From Candidatus Omnitrophota bacterium (lineage in GTDB: Bacteria; Omnitrophota; Gorgyraeia; JABMRG01): 64,000 nucleotides of DNA. The stretch spans positions 1 through 64,000 of the forward strand of contig JAUVHV010000009.1 in NCBI GenBank assembly GCA_030593065.1, read 5' to 3'. Below the pieces are notes generated by a model. The model was not told where the DNA came from. It made no database searches and saw only the letters and a program-made list of their open reading frames with translations. The first letter of the stretch is position 1; each line of letters starts with the position of its first letter. Position numbers and translations under genes: made by a program. Shown here in pieces: positions 51,284 through 58,476 of this stretch.

Positions 51284-51939
51284 GCTTATCGATTATAATT
51301 ACTGATGACCACGATATTATCCGCGCCGGCATAAAAAATATCATCCATGATCAGCCAAATTATGAAGTAGTGGCTGAAGCAAGAGACGGGGAAGAGGCCC
51401 TGGCAAAGGTAGAAGAGCATAAGCCGGATATCCTTCTCCTGGACGTTACCATGCCTAAGATAAGCGGGCTTGATATAATTGAACAGGTACATTGCATCTC
51501 TCCCAAAACAAAGGTTCTGGTTATTAGTGTGCATAAGGCGCACATCTACGCGATGAAAGCTTTTCAGGCAGGCGCAAAAGGGTACCTGCATAAGGAGAAC
51601 GCGGGTGAGGAGCTTTTACCTGCTCTTGCTAAAATATCCGCTGGTGAGATCTATTTAACCGCTTCTGTCTCTTCTTTTCTTGTGGAAAAGACACTCAAAA
51701 AACCGACAGAAAAAAAGTTGGAGGAACTGCTTCTTACCTCTCGGGAGCAGGAGATATTGCGCCTGGTAGCCGAAGGCAAGACAGCCAAAGAGGTGGCCGC
51801 GACTCTGTACATCAGCAGGAGAACAGTGGAAAATTACAAAAATACCCTCTTAAAGAAACTTAATCTCCATAAGACAAGTGACCTTATCAAATACGCTATC
51901 AAGCACAAGATAGTAGAGATCGATGATGAGGAATACTGA
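51280..51939 (+). CDS. NarL/FixJ-family response regulator
   Basis: 219 aa. REC (DDH 9-11, D55 in LLLDVTMPK, K105-type LHKENAGEE) and C-terminal LuxR HTH (LTSREQEILRLVAEGKTAKE, then YISRRTVENYKNTLLKKLNL). Binds promoters when phosphorylated by the upstream kinase. Targets unknown; the adjacent pilin/secretin operon is a candidate. Confidence 0.95.
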   Translation: MSLSIIITDDHDIIRAGIKNIIHDQPNYEVVAEARDGEEALAKVEEHKPDILLLDVTMPKISGLDIIEQVHCISPKTKVLVISVHKAHIYAMKAFQAGAKGYLHKENAGEELLPALAKISAGEIYLTASVSSFLVEKTLKKPTEKKLEELLLTSREQEILRLVAEGKTAKEVAATLYISRRTVENYKNTLLKKLNLHKTSDLIKYAIKHKIVEIDDEEY

Positions 51940-51940
51940 T

Positions 51941-52964
51941 GGGGTCAGGTCTCAACATTGCTACTTAAGGAATAAGCTATGGCAAGGCCGTTAAGAATAG
52001 AATATCCCGGCGCGTGGTATCACGTAATAAACCGCGGAAGAAGGAAAGAGAAAATATTTCAGAATGAGAAGGATTACGAAGCATTCCTGAATGTTCTGGA
52101 ACAGGCCTGCCGATTATATGCCTTTGAAATACACGCTTACGCCTTACTGCCAAACCATTATCACCTGCTTGTACGTACTCCGCTGGGAAACCTGTCAAAA
52201 GGGATGAGGCATTTAAGCGGTGTGTATACTCAGAAGCATAACAAAAAACACAATATCGATGGGGGGCTGTTCAAAGGGCGATACAAATCCATGTTAGTGG
52301 AAGACGACATATATTTATTGGAATTAGTAAGGTATATACATAGAAACGCTTTAAAGGCAGGATTGGAAGAGGCGATAGGCCAATATAAATGGGACAGCCA
52401 TAGCGGCTACATGGCAGAAAAAGACAAGCAGAGATGGTTGACAACAGAAGAAGTATTAAGCAGGTTTAGCCAGCGCAAGAATGAGGCTATAAGCGGATTG
52501 AACGCTTTTGTCAAAAAAACAACACCGAAAGACCTACTTGAGGTGCTTGATGATATAAAGTGGCCGTCAGTGCTGGGAAGGAAAGAGTTTAAGGACAAGA
52601 TAAAGGAACTGATAAAAGATAAAAGCATAGATCCGAAAGAGGTAACAGGTTACAGTGAATACAAAACACCGGATAGCGCTAACAATAAAACTATAACAGC
52701 CAGAATATTGTCGGCGGGGAAGGAAGCATTGCAAAAAAGAAGGAGTAGGAATCTATCCGGAGAAAAAAAGGCCTTGATATATCTGCTAAGAATACACGGA
52801 AACAGCCTGAAAGAGATAGGTAAATATATGGGGGGTGCCTCATATTCATCCGTATCGAATCAATATAGGCACGCGGAAAAAGAGATAAAAGCGAAGAAGG
52901 GCTGTTATGAAGAGATGACAAAGATCTCAAAAAGGCTTAAGTAGCAATGTTGAGACCTGACCCC
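51941..52964 (+). mobile_element. RAYT transposase unit bounded by 29-bp inverted repeats
   Basis: GGGGTCAGGTCTCAAC... (51941-51969) and its exact reverse complement (52936-52964) flank one gene; the right arm contains the gene's stop codon. Both arms share GGTCAGGTC where dispersed copies have GGTCAAGTC, so the pair moved or was copied as a unit. It resembles a REPtron. Confidence 0.85.
51979..52944 (+). CDS. REP-associated tyrosine transposase (Y1/HUH)
   Basis: 321 aa. N-terminal RAYT mark MARPLRIEYPGAWYHVINRG, HUH motif PNHYHLLVRT, then a region with candidate catalytic Tyr (GVYTQKHNKKH), FKGRYKSMLVEDD and LVRYIHRNALKAG. An added C-terminal HTH (HGNSLKEIGKYMGGASYSSV) resembles DnaA domain IV. 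RAYTs cut single-stranded hairpins formed by their cognate REPs. Here the repeat family is right beside it. Confidence 0.93.
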   Translation: MARPLRIEYPGAWYHVINRGRRKEKIFQNEKDYEAFLNVLEQACRLYAFEIHAYALLPNHYHLLVRTPLGNLSKGMRHLSGVYTQKHNKKHNIDGGLFKGRYKSMLVEDDIYLLELVRYIHRNALKAGLEEAIGQYKWDSHSGYMAEKDKQRWLTTEEVLSRFSQRKNEAISGLNAFVKKTTPKDLLEVLDDIKWPSVLGRKEFKDKIKELIKDKSIDPKEVTGYSEYKTPDSANNKTITARILSAGKEALQKRRSRNLSGEKKALIYLLRIHGNSLKEIGKYMGGASYSSVSNQYRHAEKEIKAKKGCYEEMTKISKRLK

Positions 52965-53101
52965 TATAGTGAATGAAAAGGGGTCAATTGAAGTAGCTTG
53001 CGCAGGAAGAACAAGTATTATTCCGCCTATTTCGCGGGTTTGAAGTATGTTATATTTATAGTGGAGAGAGTCAAAAGAAGCGAGAGAAGAGGGTGATTAA
53101 G

Positions 53102-53242
53102 ATGAAGATGCTGACTAGATTAAGAATAATAACATACAGAACGCTTGAACAGATAGATGGCGAAAAGCATCATTTCGCGCTGTTATCCTACAATAAGGCG
53201 CAGCTATTTAAATGGCGGATATTGACTAAGATTAAGCTTTAG
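53102..53242 (+). CDS. Small hypothetical basic protein, 46 aa
   Basis: ATG 53102, weak AGAGGGTGAT site. Encodes MKMLTRLRIITYRTLEQIDG, then EKHHFALLSYNKAQLFKWRI. No family known. The coding status is uncertain. The 52965-53101 stretch otherwise holds a fragment of the GGGGTCAA repeat at about 52980. Confidence 0.35.
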   Translation: MKMLTRLRIITYRTLEQIDGEKHHFALLSYNKAQLFKWRILTKIKL

Positions 53243-53261
53243 TAAGATAGAGGAGGCAGGG

Positions 53262-53756
53262 ATGAGAGGGGTCAATAATTTTATTTTGGGGTTAGGTATT
53301 GCGGCGGGCCTTATTGTAAGCCCGCTCTTTGTTTTAGGCGCCCATGCTCTCGGCATGGAAGTGGACCCTGTGGAGATTAACTTAAAAGATGTTCCTCTGG
53401 GCGAAAAGATAGCGATCTCAGTATTATCCGAAGAGAAGATGAAACTTACGATACAGAATAAGTCCGCTATCGCCTACACCTATACAATAGATATTCTCCC
53501 GATTTCCGAAACAAGAGGCGCACTCAAAAATGGCTATACAAACATCCCCGACACCTCCTGGATATGGCCGGAAGAGAAGGATGTCCTGATACAGGGAGAT
53601 AGCGTAAAAGAAGTAGAGCTTTTCTTAGAGGTGCCGGATGAGGAGAATTACAAGCATAAGAATTTCCAGGCAGAGATAGAGATAAAGAGTAAGAAGAACA
53701 GCCCTGAAGAGGTCTTTGTGGTAGCGGTTAGGCTGAAGATCTTTTTCTCAACCTAA
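53262..53756 (+). CDS. Secreted Ig-like domain protein
   Basis: 164 aa, GGAGG site. N-terminal hydrophobic signal (FILGLGIAAGLIVSPLFVLG) then a single beta-sandwich-like domain (VDPVEINLKDVPLGEKIAIS ... AEIEIKSKK), similar in look to chaperone-like or COG1470-type domains. Its stop codon is immediately followed by a GGGGTCAAG repeat. Confidence 0.6.
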   Translation: MRGVNNFILGLGIAAGLIVSPLFVLGAHALGMEVDPVEINLKDVPLGEKIAISVLSEEKMKLTIQNKSAIAYTYTIDILPISETRGALKNGYTNIPDTSWIWPEEKDVLIQGDSVKEVELFLEVPDEENYKHKNFQAEIEIKSKKNSPEEVFVVAVRLKIFFST

Positions 53757-53784
53757 GGGGTCAAGTCTCAACATTGCTACTTAA
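53757..53784 (+). repeat. Single-arm GGGGTCAAGTCTCAAC repeat
   Basis: Directly abuts the preceding TAA. The TTG at 53774 inside it opens the next frame but is not a convincing start. Confidence 0.85.
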
Positions 53785-53818
53785 CGATATTAAAAACGCA
53801 AAAGGACATAAAATACAA

Positions 53819-55291
53819 ATGCAAAAAAGGGGACGGTTCTATTTTTTAATAAGTGTAATAATATTGGCGTCTATCTCTGTTCCGGTTTTTGGCAGTCCAA
53901 CGCCAAAACAAGAGGTGGATGAACGCCTTCTTACTGTTCAGTTGCAAGGGGTATTCAGCGCTAAAATATCTCTAATACCTTTTAAGGGCCTAAAAGCCAT
54001 GACACCGATTGCGGAAATATCAGATGTGAAAGATGGTGAAACCATCACGCTTAAGATACCTGCTAAAGACCTGCCAGGAGAATTCCTGCTTAGAATTGAG
54101 TATCGCGCTAAAGAGGCAGACCATCCTCGCCCGGCGGAGAAAAGCATCTTTATCAATAAGCAGAATATTGACTTATCTGTAAACCCGCTTCACATCAACA
54201 ATAGCGATTATACTAAATTTAACGAAGATGAAAAAGAGAATACAGTTTATAGCGCGTTCATGAAAGAGAACATTGAAAAACGTATGCCCATAGAATCGCT
54301 TAGGCAGTTTCTATTAAGCTACGACCAGCAAAGCTCAAAACTCTACATACACGCGGTCAAAGAGTTTGAGCAGCGCAGGCAGGAATATAATACCTGGCTG
54401 AGTAATCAGGCAGAGGTACATAAAGAGCTTTATGTCAGCAATCTGTTTCAATTTCAGTATATACCCGTAATAGAATGGCCAACCAGCTTGAAAGAGGGGC
54501 CCAAGCCGCTCTTAAAAAACTATTTCGAGGGAATCGATTTTAGCAATCCGCTTATTATCCGCACGCGCGAACTGACTATGCTGATGGACGATTATATGAG
54601 GCTCTATGGTATGTTGGCCACAACCGGAGAATTGCGTAATTCACTCTTCATTGAGGCCGGGCGCATTGCCTGTGAAAAAGCATCCAAAGGAGATCCGAAA
54701 GTCTATGGCTGGATGGTCGACTATTTCTACAAAGGTTACGAAACTTACAACATAAAGGATGGAATGGTTATGCTGGGAGAGCATATCAAGAATCCGAATT
54801 GTTTAGCCGCAAAAAAAGAAGAGATAACCGAGCGCTTAGAAGGCATGAAAAGATTGACCCCGGGAGCCTTATCACCTGATTTTGTCAGTATCGATAAAGA
54901 AGGCAATGATTTTGCGTTTCATAAATGGAGAGGTAAGGCGCAAAATAAACTGCTTCTGTTTACTTTGACAGGTTGCGGGCCCTGCAAGAAGACGATGAGA
55001 ACGCTTACCAAATGGTATAATGAGGCAAAGAACAAGGAGAAGCTTGATATTGTTGTTGTTGATTTGAAAGAGATAAAGACAGAAGAAGAGAGGCAGAAGA
55101 ATGCGGCAGCTCTTCCTTCTGAGTGGAAATATACTTATGTCAAAAAAGGCCTAAAGAGCCCCGCTGCAAAGGCTTATGCCGTATTAGCCACACCTGATCT
55201 ATTCATAATAGATAGCGAAGATAACACTATCGTATCTGTCCCTGATAATCTAGATCAGCTGATAAAAGAGATGAAAAACATGAAAGAGTAG
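53819..55291 (+). CDS. Secreted protein with C-terminal thioredoxin (TlpA-like) domain
   Basis: 490 aa from ATG 53819. Signal peptide (YFLISVIILASISVPVFG), a beta-rich N-domain (~45-135), and a helical middle (~160-360). Then a redoxin domain: LSPDFVSIDKEGNDF, KLLLFTLTGCGPCKKTM with CGPC active site, and cis-Pro region VLATPDLFII. A periplasmic or surface disulfide reductase/isomerase. The long N-terminal extension is like those of Bacteroidetes TlpA-like proteins. Confidence 0.82.
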   Translation: MQKRGRFYFLISVIILASISVPVFGSPTPKQEVDERLLTVQLQGVFSAKISLIPFKGLKAMTPIAEISDVKDGETITLKIPAKDLPGEFLLRIEYRAKEADHPRPAEKSIFINKQNIDLSVNPLHINNSDYTKFNEDEKENTVYSAFMKENIEKRMPIESLRQFLLSYDQQSSKLYIHAVKEFEQRRQEYNTWLSNQAEVHKELYVSNLFQFQYIPVIEWPTSLKEGPKPLLKNYFEGIDFSNPLIIRTRELTMLMDDYMRLYGMLATTGELRNSLFIEAGRIACEKASKGDPKVYGWMVDYFYKGYETYNIKDGMVMLGEHIKNPNCLAAKKEEITERLEGMKRLTPGALSPDFVSIDKEGNDFAFHKWRGKAQNKLLLFTLTGCGPCKKTMRTLTKWYNEAKNKEKLDIVVVDLKEIKTEEERQKNAAALPSEWKYTYVKKGLKSPAAKAYAVLATPDLFIIDSEDNTIVSVPDNLDQLIKEMKNMKE

Positions 55292-55298
55292 CACTACC

Positions 55299-55331
55299 GT
55301 CTTTGCGAGGAGCGTTAGCGACGAAGCAATC
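55299..55331. repeat. Left palindromic repeat beside the GIY-YIG gene
   Basis: GTCTTTGCGAGGAGCG...GAAGCAATC; inverted partner at 55639-55665 lacks 6 internal bases. A widely scattered bacterial repeat type. Confidence 0.8.
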
Positions 55332-55347
55332 CCAGGAGATTAGTATA

Positions 55348-55638
55348 ATGAAGGAAAACCAGGGCTATGTTTATTTTATGATGAATAAAATCAATACGGT
55401 TATTTATACTGGTGTTACTAGTAATTTAATCAAGAGAATTTGTGAGCATAAAGAGAAAATAGTCGAAGGCTTCACTAAAAAATATAATCTTAATAAGTTG
55501 GTTTATTACGAAGTGTTCGATTCTATAGAAGAGGCTATCTTCAGAGAAAAGCAGATTAAGGCCGGTTCCAGAGTGAAGAAGTTAGCTCTGATTGAGTCTA
55601 CTAATTCTGAATTTAGGGATTTATATAATGAACTTTGA
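55348..55638 (+). CDS. Single-domain GIY-YIG endonuclease flanked by inverted repeats
   Basis: 96 aa from ATG 55348 (upstream codons are translated repeat). GYVYFMMNKINTVIYTGVTS holds the GIY/YIG positions, followed by LIKRICEHKEKIVEGFTKKY, LVYYEVFDSIEEAIFREKQI (metal-binding Glu). Inverted repeats at 55299-55331 and 55639-55665 bracket it like a transposition unit. Confidence 0.92.
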   Translation: MKENQGYVYFMMNKINTVIYTGVTSNLIKRICEHKEKIVEGFTKKYNLNKLVYYEVFDSIEEAIFREKQIKAGSRVKKLALIESTNSEFRDLYNEL

Positions 55639-55665
55639 GATTGCTTCGCTATCGCTCGCAAAGAC
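55639..55665. repeat. Right palindromic repeat beside the GIY-YIG gene
   Basis: GATTGCTTCGCTATCGCTCG..., inverted relative to 55299-55331. Begins one base after the TGA stop codon. Confidence 0.8.
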
Positions 55666-55674
55666 AACTCTGGC

Positions 55675-55800
55675 CCGTCTTTGCAAATGTAGTAAACCTC
55701 CCGAGGACGAAATGTCCGCCTGTCCCGCCTGTCCCGAACGAATGTGCGGGGAACGAATGTGCGGGGAGGCAGTGCCGTGAGCTCCGCGAACGGCGACCTT
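55675..55800. repeat. G+C-rich block with short tandem repeats
   Basis: Holds CCCGCCTGTCCCG and two adjacent GAACGAATGTGCGGG units (about 55736-55767). No gene is supported. Likely a composite of repeat fragments. Confidence 0.45.
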
Positions 55801-55876
55801 AGTAACAACGCTTAAAATTTAACTTGACATGTTAAATATTAAGGGTAAACAAAGAACTTAAAGCAGATGTTAAGCC

Positions 55877-55906
55877 TTGACCCGGATAGCTGGTTTATAC
55901 TATAAT
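55877..55906 (+). promoter_or_regulatory. Promoter whose -35 lies in a repeat end
   Basis: TTGACC (55877-55882) within GTTAAGCCTTGACCC, a degenerate repeat end; 18 bp later TATAAT (55901-55906). It precedes the DUF4143 ATPase by 43 bp. Confidence 0.55.
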
Positions 55907-55949
55907 ATGTAATACATAAATTTATAAACTATTGTGCAGTACAATTAAT

Positions 55950-57194
55950 ATGATAAAAGACATAATTATATTACAAAAAAGAGAATTAGCGCGAAAATTA
56001 AAAGAGTTCTATATTCCAAGAGAAGCAGAGATTAAAGAGATAAAGAGCGATTTAATAAAAGTTATTATAGGCCCGCGAAGAGCCGGAAAATCGTCATTTT
56101 CCATCCGCTGTTTAAGCAAACTGCCCAATTTCGGGTATGTTAATTTCGATGATGAAAAACTTATTGATGTAACAAATTATGATGAAATAATCAGCGCGGT
56201 AGAGCATGTCTACAATAAGCCTGAATACCTGCTGTTGGATGAAATCCAGAATTTAGCAAAATGGGAGCTGTTTGTTAACAGACTGCAGAGGCAGGGATAC
56301 AATTTAATAGTTACAGGCAGTAATTCAAAATTATTAAGTTCTGAATTAGCCACCCACCTGACAGGAAGATATTCTTCTATTTTACTCTTTACATTTTCTC
56401 CCAAGGAATTTTTAAAATTTAACGGGCAGAAAGCTACGGAAACCGAGACTAAAGCGCGCTTAAATTCTTATCTTGAACTGGGCGGTTACCCTGAGCCGTT
56501 AGTTAAAAAACTAAACTATAAAGAATACCTTTCAACTTTGCTGGATTCCATAATTTATAAAGATATTGTGAAAAGGTTTAAAATAAGGTCAGCGCAGGGA
56601 ATCGAAGATCTATCTACTTATTTGATTTCCAATATCGCTAAAGATTATTCATACAACACTTTAATGCGGGTGACCAAGTGCAAGAGTGTCCATACTGTGG
56701 AAAAATACCTTAATTATCTGGAAGAGAGTTTTATCTTATTTAAAGTAAATAGATTTTCATATAAAGTTAAGGAACAGATAAATTCACCTAAAAAAATATA
56801 TTGCTTTGATAATGGTTTTATCAGCGCCAAGGCATTCAAGGTCAGCAGGGATATCGGTAGGGTTTATGAAAACACAGTGGCGATCAAATTAAAAAAACTA
56901 GAACTTGAGAGAGATATATCGCTTTTCTATTGGAAAAATCAACAGCAGCAGGAAGTGGATTTTGTTATCAAGAGAGGTGCCAAAGTCAAGCAATTGATTC
57001 AGGTATGTTACGACATCGCGGATTTAGCTGTTAAAAAAAGAGAAATAAGGACATTAATTTTAGCGAGCAAAGAATTAAAATGCAGGAATCTATTAGTTAT
57101 TACGAATGATTATGAGGCTGAAAACGATGAGGAATGGTTCGGCCTAAAAAGAAAGATCAGATTTATTCCTTTATGGAAATGGCTGCTAAAATAG
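55950..57194 (+). CDS. DUF4143 AAA ATPase
   Basis: 414 aa from ATG 55950 (a GTG at 55932 is possible). Walker A GPRRAGKSS, Walker B LLLDEIQNL, sensor IVTGSNSKLLS, LTGRYSSILLFTFSPKEFL, then the DUF4143 nuclease-like C-domain (EEVDF-type QQEVDFVIK). The family is common in archaea and uncultured bacteria. Its role is unproven; defence or mobile-element ties are often suggested. Confidence 0.92.
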   Translation: MIKDIIILQKRELARKLKEFYIPREAEIKEIKSDLIKVIIGPRRAGKSSFSIRCLSKLPNFGYVNFDDEKLIDVTNYDEIISAVEHVYNKPEYLLLDEIQNLAKWELFVNRLQRQGYNLIVTGSNSKLLSSELATHLTGRYSSILLFTFSPKEFLKFNGQKATETETKARLNSYLELGGYPEPLVKKLNYKEYLSTLLDSIIYKDIVKRFKIRSAQGIEDLSTYLISNIAKDYSYNTLMRVTKCKSVHTVEKYLNYLEESFILFKVNRFSYKVKEQINSPKKIYCFDNGFISAKAFKVSRDIGRVYENTVAIKLKKLELERDISLFYWKNQQQQEVDFVIKRGAKVKQLIQVCYDIADLAVKKREIRTLILASKELKCRNLLVITNDYEAENDEEWFGLKRKIRFIPLWKWLLK

Positions 57195-57215
57195 CAAAGG
57201 AAAATATCAAAAACC

Positions 57216-57237
57216 CTTAAGTAACAATGTTAAGGCC
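57216..57237 (-). repeat. Degenerate reverse copy of the GGGGTCAAG repeat
   Basis: CTTAAGTAACAATGTTAAGGCC, mutated relative to CTTAAGTAGCAATGTTGAGACC at the RAYT right end. Confidence 0.6.
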
Positions 57238-57345
57238 TCGTAAAATAGAGTAATATGTGCAAATAAAAGAGGTAGATTTACGGGTAGATAAGAATATACA
57301 TATAATATATACTTATGGTAGAGCAACAAAAGCAAAGGTGTGAAA

Positions 57346-58461
57346 ATGAGAAACTATGTATGCTATCCTGAACAACGCTGTCATCGTAAAAACAATTCCA
57401 GTCTGTGTCTGCTGGTTATTTTTTTGTCTTGTATCTTATGTCTTATACCTTGTACTTTATGCCATGCCGGCTTAGCAGTCTCAGTAACAACCGGCGACGA
57501 CTGGGCAATAGGCACTACGGGAATGGGAGTTACAACCGAGACCAGCGGGGATACCTGGGTAGCAACAGGCTCTTCTGATACTTTGGAGACAGTCTATATT
57601 AAGGCGGACGGAACGACCTGGTCTCCGGGCTCAGCCGCGGGAGAAGATACCTTTATCTTAAAACACAAGACCTCTGCCAGTTGGTCAAACCCTATCACAA
57701 ATACAGGCAATGGTATTGCCCTGGCATATATGGAGATAGCAGGGACAGAGGGTTTTGACCTGCAGTTTATTGCACCAACCTCAACTACAGTAGGGGGAGA
57801 GCATAGCTTGACCGTAACGCTGACTGCAGTAGCCTGGGATGAGACAGTGACTGACATTGATGCAAATAGTTACACAACAGTTGTAATTGGCACCCAACGT
57901 TGGCTCGGTGAGAATATGCGGACAACAAAATACCCGGATGGAAGCGCTATTACTGATGGAACAGCATTAACAACTGAGTGGGCCACTGATGTTGCCATGT
58001 ATTCCTGCCCGCCAAACGTGACTAATGACGGCTCTGACTGCGCCGCAGCCTCGACCTTAGGAATGTCATATCAATGGTCTGCGGCTATGAACGGCTCTAC
58101 TACAGCTGGCGCACAAGGCATCTGCCCCAATGGCTGGCATATACCAACAGACGTGGAGCAACACACTCTGGATGATCTCTATGATTCAGGAACTTGTGAC
58201 CCTGCCAGAGTAACATGGGGATGCGACCCTGCAGGAACAGCCCTTAATGAAGCTGGCTCATCAGGCTTTGAAGGCCTTCTTGCCGGCTATCGGTATCCCA
58301 ATAGCGCCTTGCTTTATCGCGGCACGGGTGCGGGCTTCTGGTCGTCGTTACAGTCAGGTACTAATGCGTGGTGGCGCTCCCTGTATTTAACCAACTCCAC
58401 GGTCTACCGGAATGCTATCACTAAGGCGTACGGCTTTTCAGTCCGCTGCATAAAGGACTAA
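57346..58461 (+). CDS. Secreted protein with FISUMP domain
   Basis: 371 aa from ATG 57346. Signal sequence with LSCILCLIPCTLCHA (possible lipobox-like LIPC). A beta-rich N-domain (~40-170) is followed by a Fibrobacter succinogenes major paralogous domain: YTTVVIGTQRWLGENMRTTK, YQWSAAMNG, GICPNGWHIPTDVEQ, GFWSSLQSG, YGFSVRCIKD. FISUMP domains are surface-exposed and Cys/Trp-rich. Function unknown. A TATAAT at 57301-57306 may belong to its promoter. Confidence 0.88.
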   Translation: MRNYVCYPEQRCHRKNNSSLCLLVIFLSCILCLIPCTLCHAGLAVSVTTGDDWAIGTTGMGVTTETSGDTWVATGSSDTLETVYIKADGTTWSPGSAAGEDTFILKHKTSASWSNPITNTGNGIALAYMEIAGTEGFDLQFIAPTSTTVGGEHSLTVTLTAVAWDETVTDIDANSYTTVVIGTQRWLGENMRTTKYPDGSAITDGTALTTEWATDVAMYSCPPNVTNDGSDCAAASTLGMSYQWSAAMNGSTTAGAQGICPNGWHIPTDVEQHTLDDLYDSGTCDPARVTWGCDPAGTALNEAGSSGFEGLLAGYRYPNSALLYRGTGAGFWSSLQSGTNAWWRSLYLTNSTVYRNAITKAYGFSVRCIKD

Positions 58462-58476
58462 CGTAAGGTGAAGAAG

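Noticed and set aside
57241-57345. Riboswitch ahead of the FISUMP gene
   Set aside because: About 100 nt of A+T-rich leader; I could not draw the conserved core of any riboswitch class I know.
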